A stretch of DNA of 60,293 nt, taken from Vicinamibacterales bacterium (lineage in GTDB: Bacteria > Acidobacteriota > Vicinamibacteria > Vicinamibacterales > UBA2999). The notes beneath the pieces were generated by a model, which saw only the letters and a program-made list of their open reading frames with translations, was not told where the DNA came from and made no database searches. The stretch covers positions 1 through 60,293 of the forward strand of contig JBAZYO010000022.1 of assembly GCA_041659285.1 (NCBI GenBank), in the 5' to 3' direction. This document shows, piece after piece, positions 52,006 to 60,277 of the stretch (its first letter is position 1; every line of letters begins with the position of its first letter). A program made the position numbers and the translations under genes.

Positions 52006-53418
52006 CTACTGGCCCTTGACCGGCGTCGATGCAGCGTCAGCGAGGGGAACGCCGGTGAGGCGCTCGACTTGCGCCACCGCTTTCTGCACGCTCGCCAAAG
52101 CGCGCAAGTGCTGGACCTCGGCGGAGACCAGCGTTCGCTGGGCATCGAGCACCTCGAGATACCCGAACCGGCCAAGCCGATACCCTTCTTCAATGGCCGC
52201 AAACGCGGACCGCGCGCCGGGCAGCACGCTGCCGGCGAGCGCCGTCGCTTCGTCGTGGGCGCCGGCCAGGTCGCGATACGCGGCCGCCAGCAACGTCGTG
52301 ATCCGCGCCTGCGCCGCACGCTCCGCCTCGCGAGCCTGCGCGACCCGCTGCGCGGCGGCCTGGATGCCGGCCCGGTTCCGGTCGGCGAACGGCAGCGGAA
52401 TGGAGGCGCCGATCACGAGGGCGTTGCTGTCTGCGTCCGTGAAGCGGCGATAGCCCGCGCTCACCGTGACGTCGGGCACCGCCCGCGCGGCTTCGAGCGC
52501 CCTGGCCGCGTCGCGGCGCGCGATCTCCGTGGTCCATCGCGCCACTTCGGGGTTCCGCGCCACGTGCTGCACGAGCGTGTCAAACGCCGGCAGTGCCGCC
52601 GGTGGCTGCACGTCGCCTTCCGCCGATTCGAACACCGCCGCTCCGTGTCCCCACAATGCCGCCAGCGCCGTCCGGTCGGCGGCGAGCGCCCGCCGCGCCC
52701 GCTGCTCGTCAATGCGCGTCATCGCCAGCGCGACCCCGGCCTTGGTCTGCTCGATGGGCGACACCACGCCGGCCTCAACCCGCGTCCGGACCGTCTGATC
52801 CACCTGCTCGACCAGCACGCGCGTGCGCTCGGCCAGGGCGACGGCCTGCTGGCTGACCAGCACGTCGAGGAACGCCGCCGTGACGCGGGTCAGCACGTCG
52901 ATGCGTGCTGTCTCGAAGTCCCATTCGGCAAGGTCGCGGTCAAGGCCCGCCAGCGTCCGGCGGGCCGCCCGCTTGCCGCCGAGTTCGATCAGTTGGCTCA
53001 GTTGCACGGTGGCCTGCGGCTGGACCACGCGGGTCCCATCCTGCGCGCGTCCGGACGCACCGAGGTCTTCGAGCAGGACGTCGGCCACTGGATTCGGCGG
53101 CCGTCCGGCCTGGATGACCAGTGACTCCCGCGCGCGCACTTCCCACGCGAAGCTCGCGAGCTCCGGGCTCTGCCGGAGCGCCAGGGCCAGCGCGTCGCGC
53201 AAGGTGATGCGGCCGGCGGGATTCTCGGACACGCCAACCGGCGCTGCCGCGGCATCGACGGGCGGCCGGGTCACACTCACCCCGGCGCCGAGCGGTCGTG
53301 GCTCAACGGTTTGAGCGCCCGCCGGCAGGGCGGCCGCGGTCACCGCCAGGGCCACGACGCTGCCAATGCGCAAATATCGCTTACGACGAGACGGCGAGAG
53401 ACAGCCGGGCAATGGCAT
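52006..53418 (-). CDS. czcC: outer-membrane efflux channel, CzcC-like
   Basis: The 470-aa TolC-family protein has a signal peptide (LRIGSVVALAVTAAALPAGAQ) and the two-repeat helical design (TLRDALALALRQSPELASF; VQLSQLIELGGKRAARR; RVEAGVVSPIEQTKAGVAL; SIPLPFADRNRAGIQAAAQR; YRLGRFGYLEVLDAQRTLV). It is the channel of the adjacent divalent-metal pump. It is the first of the three core genes, with a His-rich exported protein gene 69 bases upstream. Confidence 0.85.
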   Translation of the reverse strand: MPLPGCLSPSRRKRYLRIGSVVALAVTAAALPAGAQTVEPRPLGAGVSVTRPPVDAAAAPVGVSENPAGRITLRDALALALRQSPELASFAWEVRARESLVIQAGRPPNPVADVLLEDLGASGRAQDGTRVVQPQATVQLSQLIELGGKRAARRTLAGLDRDLAEWDFETARIDVLTRVTAAFLDVLVSQQAVALAERTRVLVEQVDQTVRTRVEAGVVSPIEQTKAGVALAMTRIDEQRARRALAADRTALAALWGHGAAVFESAEGDVQPPAALPAFDTLVQHVARNPEVARWTTEIARRDAARALEAARAVPDVTVSAGYRRFTDADSNALVIGASIPLPFADRNRAGIQAAAQRVAQAREAERAAQARITTLLAAAYRDLAGAHDEATALAGSVLPGARSAFAAIEEGYRLGRFGYLEVLDAQRTLVSAEVQHLRALASVQKAVAQVERLTGVPLADAASTPVKGQ

Positions 53419-53487
53419 AACCCTCCGGCCGCATGGCGGCCGAACACACGATCGATTAATTGGGAACTACAGGTACGTGCGAAGTCG

Positions 53488-53886
53488 TTAGACGACGGCT
53501 GGCGGAGCGGGCGAAGAGGTGAAGCGCAGAGGTGGGTCGTGGGTCGGCAGCACCGCGGCTCTGCGCGGCTGGCGCATGCCGCTGGGGGCAGGCGCCTCAA
53601 CCGCGACAGCGTCCGCCGCGGTTGTGACGTTCAGTACGAAGCGGGTGGCAATGTCGTAGGCAGAGACCATCGTCGGCGCGGCAACGTGGTCGCCGTGATC
53701 GAGCGCGGCATGATCGTGGTCCGCACCGGCATCGTGATGAGAGATGCCCGAGTCGGCCACTGCGTGAACGTGGACAATCGCCTGTTGGCGATCGAGGTGC
53801 GCATGCGGCGCGGGCAGCAAGCCGCCCAGCGCCACCGCAACGGCGGCGACGACGGTGAGGCGGCGAGAGGTCAGCGCTGAAACCAC
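53488..53886 (-). CDS. small exported His-rich protein upstream of czcCBA
   Basis: The 132-aa product has a signal-like start (RRLTVVAAVAVALGGLLPAPHA). A His/Asp-rich body follows (HAHLDRQQAIVHVHAVADSG, then ISHHDAGADHDHAALDHGDH) that is ideal for Zn, Co or Ni. The C-terminal third is Pro/Ala-rich. The start is uncertain: I use the GTG at 53886, but a GTG two codons earlier or a TTG at 53910 is possible. It leads the czcCBA direction and probably belongs to that transcript as a periplasmic metal buffer or sensor. Confidence 0.55.
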   Translation of the reverse strand: MVSALTSRRLTVVAAVAVALGGLLPAPHAHLDRQQAIVHVHAVADSGISHHDAGADHDHAALDHGDHVAAPTMVSAYDIATRFVLNVTTAADAVAVEAPAPSGMRQPRRAAVLPTHDPPLRFTSSPAPPAVV

Positions 53887-53985
53887 GCCCACGCAGTATG
53901 TGGTCGCCAACGCAGGTAAGTCAAACTCGTCACAGTCGGTGGGACAATCCCCGGAGCGACGCCCAGGCGAGCGCCCGGGCGATCG

Positions 53986-56442
53986 TCAGAACCGGTAGCG
54001 GAATCCGACGAAGCCGATGTGCGCCACATAACGTGGCGCGAGATAGGTCCCGAGGTTGAACAACCGGTTCCCCCACTGGAACGACCGGGACGTGTCACGC
54101 AGCAGCGTGTCCGCTCCCAAGGATTCCACCCAGGGCGTGGCGTCCGCCTGCATCCAGTCGTCGAGAGCGTAGTTCTCGTAGGTGTAGCTGGTCACCACGA
54201 CGACTTCCCGCACCGGGATTTCAAGGCGCAGGTTGACGACGTGCCAGTCCTCGGACACGGTCGACGGCGACGAGAACGCAAACTGGTGATTGGGCGGAAA
54301 CGGCGTGCCGTTGAAGTTGGTGACGCCGAAACCGGAGTAGTGAATGTCGATGGCGGCGAGCGAGGCCGTGTAGTCGGCAATCAGGGTGGCCTTCTCAGGC
54401 ACGATCTGCCAGGTCGTGCCGACGCCGGCGCTCCACGTCTGGTCATCGCGCTCGGCCGTCCACTGGCTCGAGGCCCGCGTCCAGGGGCCGAGTTCCGCCG
54501 TGGCGACGGCGCTGGGATTGGCTTTGTTGTTCTCGTTGAACTCGATCGAGCGATCGAGCGCGGTGCCGCGATCGAAGTTCAGGAAGGCATTGAAGGACAA
54601 TCCGGTCTTCACCTCCGTGAACGCATCGACGCCGAATCTCGTGCGCCGGTCTTCGAGGCGCCCCAGTTGATCACCCGGCGTCGCGGCGTTCTGGTCGGCG
54701 AGCCCGGTGCCCAGCAACGGCTGCGAGGGTTGTACATCGGAGGCGAAGTCGTCATTCCGATACCGCACGTACGCCGACAGGGCGACGAGGTCGCGCGGCG
54801 TGAAGTTCGCGCGCAGGTCGAACTGCTGCCGAAAGCGGTCCGACACGTCGTAGCGCCGCATGTCCGGATGGTTGTCGAAGGTCAGCGCGGGGTTGTTGTT
54901 GTCGACGCCGTCGCTCTGGCTGTACCAGTAGCCTTCGTGGGTGACCGTGTTGTTGTAGTCGCCGCCGTCGCGGGCGCCGAACAGAGCCCTGGCCTCGAAC
55001 GTGGCCCACCGCGCGCCGCGCGTGCGCAACGTCGCCCGGAAGATGTTCTCGGCTGTGTCGGCCTCCCGGTATTCGCGGGCCATCGACTCGTGTTCGATGC
55101 CCACCAGCAGGCTGGTCCGCGCCGGCAGCCGCCACGTGGCATCAACACCGGCGCTCCGGCGGGTCCACGCGTAGGGCAGGCTGACCCGCTTGTTCACGTA
55201 CGACACCGTGCCAGTGAGGTTGCTGGTGTCGGACGTGACGTATTGCCAGTTGCTGGAGGGCGTGTCGTTGTTCAAGTCGTAGCTGCGGAAGAACGCCCGC
55301 AGGTTGAGCTTCGAAACGGGCGTGATGGTGTAGTCGGCCACGAAGTTCAGCGTGTTGATCGCCGCCTCGGCCGAGGCCCTGGGCAGCGTCTGCACGGCCA
55401 ACTGATCGTTGTTGTAGCTGTAGGGCAGCAGCTTCTCGTTCTGCTCGAGCAAGCCGTAGGCGACCGTCGCGGTGAACCGGCTGTCTTTCGGCAGGTTGGT
55501 GCCGAACATCCCTGTGATGTTGTGGTAGCGATTGTCCGGGGACAGCGGCCGCACGCCGAACACCGACACGGAGCGATCCCAGACATCGTAAGTGGCGCCG
55601 GGCTGCCCGTTGGCGTAGACGTTCTGCCACTGCATCGTGTCGATCTGATTGGCGAAATCAGAGAACTGGTACTCGGCGCGTACCTGATAGTGACCGCCCA
55701 GGTGCTCGGCGGCGAGGGTGAACTCGTTGGTGTTGTAATCCACCGGCTCGGCCAGTTGGATGTTCAACGTGCGCGGCGGACGATCGCCGATAGGGCCATA
55801 CGTTGGTCTTGAGCCGGACTTGTCGCGACGATCGTAGACCACGTCCAACGCGAGACTGTCGATCGCGGACCACCGCGCGGCGAAGCGCCCGGCATTGGTC
55901 TGCATGGCCAGCGGCGTGGCCGCCAGGAAGTTCGCCTGGTACGCCGCGATCAGGTCGTCACTGGCCAGCACGCCGGCGGTGTCGCCGGCTCCCGTCGCCA
56001 GTTTCTTGAAGGTGATGGGGACGGTGGCCGGCACGGTGAACACGCCAGGCGTCCTCTGGACGTACGGTGTGACCGCCTTGTTGCTGAAACTGTGCGGGGT
56101 CTCAACCCAGTCGGCCTTGAGGCGCCACCGGCCGAACGATCCCGCCTCGGCCCGGATCGTCTGGTCATCGCGGCTGACGTTGACGCCGCTCAGGTCGAAG
56201 TACCAGCCCGCCGCGCGATCGGCCATCGAAAAATTCATGGCCGGCACGAAGAAGTTGTTGCGCAGGTCCCGGTACTCGGTCAGCTTCGCCGAGTTCGTGG
56301 AGTTGTCGAGCCCCAGCACGCCGGAGGCGACGCTGCCGCTGACTTCCACTGAGGGCGCCGCCGCCTGGGGCGCGGGCGGCGGGGTCTGCCCGAAGGCCTC
56401 GACCGCACTGAGAATGACGCACAAGAGCATTAGCCTGATCAT
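53986..56442 (-). CDS. MtrB/PioB-family outer-membrane porin of a cytochrome conduit
   Basis: The 818-aa protein has a signal peptide (MLLCVILSAVEAFG) and a large barrel of long antiparallel strands ending in GFVGFRYRF with terminal Phe. Family patterns include FFVPAMNFSMADRAAGWYFD and LPYAWTRRSAGVDATWRL. MtrB/PioB proteins sheathe a decaheme cytochrome so that electrons cross the outer membrane. The decaheme gene is directly upstream (9 bases). No outer-surface MtrC-like cytochrome is present. There is no CxxC near the N-terminus, unlike Shewanella MtrB. Confidence 0.85.
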   Translation of the reverse strand: MIRLMLLCVILSAVEAFGQTPPPAPQAAAPSVEVSGSVASGVLGLDNSTNSAKLTEYRDLRNNFFVPAMNFSMADRAAGWYFDLSGVNVSRDDQTIRAEAGSFGRWRLKADWVETPHSFSNKAVTPYVQRTPGVFTVPATVPITFKKLATGAGDTAGVLASDDLIAAYQANFLAATPLAMQTNAGRFAARWSAIDSLALDVVYDRRDKSGSRPTYGPIGDRPPRTLNIQLAEPVDYNTNEFTLAAEHLGGHYQVRAEYQFSDFANQIDTMQWQNVYANGQPGATYDVWDRSVSVFGVRPLSPDNRYHNITGMFGTNLPKDSRFTATVAYGLLEQNEKLLPYSYNNDQLAVQTLPRASAEAAINTLNFVADYTITPVSKLNLRAFFRSYDLNNDTPSSNWQYVTSDTSNLTGTVSYVNKRVSLPYAWTRRSAGVDATWRLPARTSLLVGIEHESMAREYREADTAENIFRATLRTRGARWATFEARALFGARDGGDYNNTVTHEGYWYSQSDGVDNNNPALTFDNHPDMRRYDVSDRFRQQFDLRANFTPRDLVALSAYVRYRNDDFASDVQPSQPLLGTGLADQNAATPGDQLGRLEDRRTRFGVDAFTEVKTGLSFNAFLNFDRGTALDRSIEFNENNKANPSAVATAELGPWTRASSQWTAERDDQTWSAGVGTTWQIVPEKATLIADYTASLAAIDIHYSGFGVTNFNGTPFPPNHQFAFSSPSTVSEDWHVVNLRLEIPVREVVVVTSYTYENYALDDWMQADATPWVESLGADTLLRDTSRSFQWGNRLFNLGTYLAPRYVAHIGFVGFRYRF

Positions 56443-56451
56443 GACAGCCCC

Positions 56452-57366
56452 CTACCGTGTCAGCTTGGCGCCCGACGGGTGATTGGACCCGTGAACGCTG
56501 GTGTGGCAGTTCACACAGCCGCTGCCATACGGATTGCTGGTGCGGTTGTAGCGGGGCAGGTTGATGTGGCCGCCGTAGGAATGGCAACTGAGGCACAGGA
56601 ACGAGTCCTTGGCATTGAGCAGGTTGCGGTTGTTGGAGCCGTGCGGCGTGTGGCACGTCGCGCAGTTCTCGCGCACGGGCGCGTGCTCCCACACATACGG
56701 GCCTCGCTTCTCGGTGTGACACACGAAGCAGGTGTCGTTGACGGTGGCCTTGGTCAGCAGGCTCGGGGTCGATCCGTGCACGTTGTGACAACTGGCGCAG
56801 TCCATGCGGCCTTCGCGGACGGGGTGGTGCGACATCTTGTTGATGTCGGTGCGGACCTCGGCGTGGCAGGTGTAGCAGGTGTCGGCCGCCTTCGCCGTCT
56901 TCAGCAACGCCCGCTCGCTCTTCGGCGTCATCACCGTGTGGCACGACTGACAGCTCACGTCGGCGTTGAGGTGCGCTCCCGCCTTGAATCCCATGCGGGC
57001 GCCGCCCTCATGGCACTGGGCGCAGACCAGCGACTGCGACCGTGCCTCGACGACCTTGAGTTCCGCTGTCGGATTCTCGATGTGCTTGCTGCGCGGACCA
57101 TGGCAGCTTTCGCATTCACCGGTGCCGTCGGGCGACTTCGCGGCGAAGGCCTTGGCGTGTTTCGTCTTGCCGTAGGCATCGAGGTACTCCCCGTGACACG
57201 TGGCACAGGTCGCGGTGTCATTGACGAAAGTGGCGCCCGCGAACGCGGGGTTCAGCGCCACCCAGTCGAGCGGCTTCGGTGGTTTCGCAGAGGCAACGCT
57301 CCAGCCGAGCGACGCCACGAATGCGACTGCGGCGCCGACCATCCATCCCCAACGATGTCGTGACAT
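56452..57366 (-). CDS. decaheme c-type cytochrome, DmsE/MtrA-like
   Basis: The 304-aa product has a signal peptide (MVGAAVAFVASLGWSVASA) and ten CxxCH heme sites: CATCH, CESCH, CAQCH, CQSCH, CYTCH, CASCH, CFVCH, CATCH, CLSCH and CVNCH. Length and heme count fit MtrA/DmsE/PioA proteins that fill the MtrB-type porin. It should carry electrons between the periplasm and the outside, either to extracellular acceptors or inward from iron. The ATG at 57366 follows AGGAG. A promoter and a palindromic regulator box lie upstream. Confidence 0.9.
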   Translation of the reverse strand: MSRHRWGWMVGAAVAFVASLGWSVASAKPPKPLDWVALNPAFAGATFVNDTATCATCHGEYLDAYGKTKHAKAFAAKSPDGTGECESCHGPRSKHIENPTAELKVVEARSQSLVCAQCHEGGARMGFKAGAHLNADVSCQSCHTVMTPKSERALLKTAKAADTCYTCHAEVRTDINKMSHHPVREGRMDCASCHNVHGSTPSLLTKATVNDTCFVCHTEKRGPYVWEHAPVRENCATCHTPHGSNNRNLLNAKDSFLCLSCHSYGGHINLPRYNRTSNPYGSGCVNCHTSVHGSNHPSGAKLTR

Positions 57367-57424
57367 GACGATGACTCCTGCCCTTGACGGTCTGGCCGGC
57401 GCTGGTCTGAAGCGCACGATCCGT

Positions 57425-57453
57425 ATGAATCAAGTTCAGTCTAGGCATGTCAA
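57425..57453 (-). promoter_or_regulatory. candidate promoter of the decaheme/porin operon
   Basis: A perfect TTGACA (-35, complement of 57448-57453) is followed by a 17-base spacer and ATTCAT (-10, 57425-57430). Transcription would start about 50 bases before the decaheme ATG. Confidence 0.5.
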
Positions 57454-57475
57454 GGGGCGGCGGAAACTGAAGAGA

Positions 57476-57495
57476 TTCTGAATTCGCGTTCAGGA
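57476..57495 (-). promoter_or_regulatory. palindromic regulator box near the decaheme promoter
   Basis: TTCTGAATTCGCGTTCAGGA matches 59615-59634 at 16 of 20 positions and forms TTCTGAA-N6-TTCAGGA. It is about 22 bases upstream of the -35 and overlaps the 3' end of the kinase gene. Confidence 0.55.
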
Positions 57496-58881
57496 GTGCG
57501 ATGTCGGCCAGGCCAGAACGACCCTGGCACCGCCGGCGTCGTTGTCGCCGATGGCCACGCGGCCCCCGTTTGCGGTCATCGCCCAGTGCACGATGGCCAG
57601 CCCCAGGCCCGCGCCACCGAGGCGGCGGGTGTGGCCGCCCTCGATCCGGTAGAACCGTTCCAGCACGCGCTGGCGCTGGTCTTCCGGAATGCCCGGCCCT
57701 TCGTCGTCCACGACCACCTGGTGCTCGCCCTCCGGGCTCGCGGACCGGATCCGGATCCGGCCACCTTCGCGGGTGTACTTGATCGCATTGTCGAGGACGT
57801 TGCAGAACGCCTGGCGGGCCATGACGTCGTCGGTGGTCACTCTCAGCGGCTGGCCGATGGTGACGTCGATCGCGATGTCACGGTCCTCGGCCAGCACCGC
57901 CAGCTGTGCGGTCACGTCGCGCACCAAGTCACCGAGATCCACGTCATCCGCCCGCGGGTGGACGCGCCCGCTCTCCCACCGGGACAAGGTGAGCAGCGTC
58001 TCGACGACATGCGACAGACGGTCGGCCTCTTCGAGCATGCTGCCGACGATCTCCTGATAATCCGTCACGTCCTTCGCTTCGCGCAGCCCCACCTCGCCGA
58101 CGCTGCGGATGGCGGTGAGCGGCGTCCGCAACTCGTGCGACGCGTCCGCCGTGAACTGCCGCAGCTGAGCGAACGACCGCTCGATCCGCGCAAACGTGTC
58201 GTTGAACACCGAGGCCAGCTGGCCGAGTTCGTCTTTCGTATTCTCGACGGGTAGACGCTCCGAGAGATGGTCCGCGCTAATCGCCCGCGCGCGGTCGGCC
58301 ATGCGGCCCAGGGGGGCGAGCGCCTTGCCCGAAATGAAGTATCCCGACACGGCGGCCGCCAGCACGGCAAGCGGAGCGGCCAGGCCAAACACGATTCCGA
58401 GCCACCAGAGATCGGCCCTGAGCTCGTCTTCGGCCCGGGCCACGCGAACCCGCACGACCTCCGTCCCGACCGTCCGGTCGATGACCAGCGTCCGGACGAA
58501 GGCCCCGGCCGGTGTGCGGAGCGTCCGATAGCCTGGCGGCTCGGCCACGGGCCGTGTGATCGCGGCCTGCATGCCGGGGCGATCGGGCAGCCCGCGCAAA
58601 TAGCGGACGGTCCCGTCCGGCCCATAGACCTCCACCCAGCGCCGCTCGCTGGCGTCGTAGCCCAGATCATGTTCGGCATCGGTCCGCCACATGATGGCGC
58701 CGTCGCGCATCACGAGCATCTCGAGCACGACCTCCAGATCCTCCGCGAGATGGTGATCCAGGGCCTCGCGCATGGAACGCCACTGCAGTGTCAGGGTCCA
58801 GACCAGGAACGGCGCCAGAATGAGCAGGATGGACGCGGCGAACCAGATCGTCAGCCGCGTCCGCAGGCTGAGCGCCGTCAC
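57490..58881 (-). CDS. sensor histidine kinase
   Basis: The 463-aa kinase has TM1 (about 12-32, LTIWFAASILLILAPFLVW), a periplasmic domain of about 125 residues, TM2 (about 160-182), HAMP, HisKA with H249 in DASHELRTPLTAIRS, and HATPase (NVLDNAIKYT, DDEGPGIP, GGAGLGLAIVH). The periplasmic part has no clear metal or heme motif. The GTG at 58881 overlaps the regulator's TGA as GTGA, so both are translated together. It lies between its regulator and the cytochrome operon, whose control is its likely purpose. Confidence 0.85.
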   Translation of the reverse strand: MTALSLRTRLTIWFAASILLILAPFLVWTLTLQWRSMREALDHHLAEDLEVVLEMLVMRDGAIMWRTDAEHDLGYDASERRWVEVYGPDGTVRYLRGLPDRPGMQAAITRPVAEPPGYRTLRTPAGAFVRTLVIDRTVGTEVVRVRVARAEDELRADLWWLGIVFGLAAPLAVLAAAVSGYFISGKALAPLGRMADRARAISADHLSERLPVENTKDELGQLASVFNDTFARIERSFAQLRQFTADASHELRTPLTAIRSVGEVGLREAKDVTDYQEIVGSMLEEADRLSHVVETLLTLSRWESGRVHPRADDVDLGDLVRDVTAQLAVLAEDRDIAIDVTIGQPLRVTTDDVMARQAFCNVLDNAIKYTREGGRIRIRSASPEGEHQVVVDDEGPGIPEDQRQRVLERFYRIEGGHTRRLGGAGLGLAIVHWAMTANGGRVAIGDNDAGGARVVLAWPTSHS

Positions 58882-59561
58882 GGCGCTCCTTCTTTCATCA
58901 GGAACCCGACCCCCCGGATCGTGTGGATCAGCCGGGCACCGAAGCCTTGGTCCACCTTCTTTCGCAGGCGGGTGATGTGGACATCGATCACGTTGTCGAG
59001 CGGCGTGCCGCGGGCGGGCTCCTTCCACACGTCGCGGGCAAGCATCTCGCGCGACACGATGTGCCCCTGGTGCCGGAGCAGGTAATCGAGCAGCTCGAAC
59101 TCCCGCGGCGTCAGCTCAATCGGCACGGCGCCGCGCGCGGCGGACCGGGTGATTGGATCCAGATCGAGGTCGGCCAGCCGCAGCCGCTGGGTCTCCTCGG
59201 GCCGCCCCCGCCGCAGCAGCGCCCGCACGCGGGCCACCAATTCGGCGAAGGCAAATGGCTTGACCAGGTAGTCGTCGGCTCCCGCGTCGAGACCCTTGAC
59301 GCGATCGTCCACGGCGTCGCGGGCGGTCAGGACCAGCACCGGGACCCTCAACCCCTGCCCGCGAAGGCCCGCCAGGACTTCCAGCCCACCGCGACCTGGT
59401 AATCCGAGGTCGAGGAGAATCGCATCGTACGGCTCGGTGGTCGCACGGAAATAGCCGTCCTCGCCGGTCGAGCACACCACGGCCTCGTAGCCCTCGCCCT
59501 GCAGACCGGCCTTCACGGCGCCGGCCACCTTCGGATCGTCCTCGATCACCAACACCCGCAT
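58878..59561 (-). CDS. OmpR-family response regulator
   Basis: The 227-aa protein has a receiver domain (D51 in ILLDLGLPG; K of YLVKPF) and a winged-helix output (ELTPREFELLDYLLRHQG; VIDVHITRLRKKVD; IRGVGFLM). It closely matches the CopR/CusR/QseB-like branch by pattern. ATGs at 59564 and 59561 are both possible. A 20-base palindrome upstream, at 59615-59634, resembles one before the decaheme gene, so it probably controls itself and the cytochrome operon. Confidence 0.85.
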   Translation of the reverse strand: MRVLVIEDDPKVAGAVKAGLQGEGYEAVVCSTGEDGYFRATTEPYDAILLDLGLPGRGGLEVLAGLRGQGLRVPVLVLTARDAVDDRVKGLDAGADDYLVKPFAFAELVARVRALLRRGRPEETQRLRLADLDLDPITRSAARGAVPIELTPREFELLDYLLRHQGHIVSREMLARDVWKEPARGTPLDNVIDVHITRLRKKVDQGFGARLIHTIRGVGFLMKEGAP

Positions 59562-59614
59562 CATCGTTCTCGCGGCCAGATTAGCAGCCTTCGTCATGGG
59601 CATCCCTTAACGAA

Positions 59615-59634
59615 TCCTGAAATCGCGGTCAGGA
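59615..59634. promoter_or_regulatory. palindromic regulator box upstream of the response regulator gene
   Basis: TCCTGA-AATCGCGG-TCAGGA is a perfect 6-base inverted repeat with an 8-base spacer, about 52 bases before the regulator start codon. It matches the box at 57476-57495. The rest of the 276-base gap (59562-59837) holds only this box and the PadR operator region. Confidence 0.55.
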
Positions 59635-59789
59635 TGCTCCCATCCTACTGCCCTCGCCGCGTGGCCTCGGCGGCCACGCCTCTGAAGCACACCTTTGCGA
59701 CCAGGCACCGCGGAGAATCATCGAGCCGCCGAGCAGCGCCAGGAGCACCGGTAGCACGCGTTGCGCCAACGCGCCATGCCACTTGGTTG

Positions 59790-59816
59790 TTATCGTATCC
59801 GTTTACGATAATCGTA
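59790..59816. promoter_or_regulatory. operator-like palindromes upstream of the PadR gene
   Basis: TTATCGTA-TCCGTT-TACGATAA is a perfect 8-base inverted repeat. Its right arm also pairs as TACGAT-A-ATCGTA with a third half-site. The cluster is 22-48 bases before the PadR ATG and overlaps a possible -10 region, which is typical of autoregulated PadR genes. Confidence 0.6.
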
Positions 59817-59837
59817 ATGCTAGTATGAGACCTGGAC

Positions 59838-60254
59838 ATGACGAATCAGGACGCCAAACTGCTCACGCGGGAAATCCTGCTGGGCTTCTGGAAAGTCCAC
59901 ATCCTGCACCACGCCGCCGAACACCCAATCATCGGCCAATGGGTGCTGAGCGAGTTGCGTCATCATGGCTACGACATCAGCCCCGGAACGCTGTACCCGT
60001 TGCTGAAGAGACTGGAGCGCAACGGTTGGCTGCGCTCTGAGGCGGCGGTCGGCGAGTCCAAGCGCCCGCGCCGCTACTACCACCTGACCGCGCGCGGCGC
60101 CGCCGTGCTCGCGGTCCTGCGCGAGACCATCGTTGAACTGCACCACGAGGTGGTCGAAGAGGCCGCCGCGCACCGCCCGCGCAAGCCGTTCCGGTTGGCC
60201 GGCGCGACCCCTGCCGGGTCGTCCAAGGCAAGGAAGACGCGGCACAAACGGTAA
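59838..60254 (+). CDS. PadR-family transcriptional regulator
   Basis: The 138-aa protein has the PadR winged helix: ILLGFWKVHILHHAAEHP, HPIIGQWVLSELRHHGYDIS, PGTLYPLLKRLERNGWLRSE and RRYYHLTARGAAVLAVLRE. The C-terminal helix is short, and the tail is basic and disordered (AGSSKARKTRHKR). PadR proteins usually repress drug or stress genes and themselves. Upstream is a palindromic operator (59790-59816). The genes it controls lie outside the window, if they exist, since the contig ends 39 bases after its stop. Confidence 0.85.
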   Translation: MTNQDAKLLTREILLGFWKVHILHHAAEHPIIGQWVLSELRHHGYDISPGTLYPLLKRLERNGWLRSEAAVGESKRPRRYYHLTARGAAVLAVLRETIVELHHEVVEEAAAHRPRKPFRLAGATPAGSSKARKTRHKR

Positions 60255-60277
60255 GCTCACGATCGGATATCATCTAC

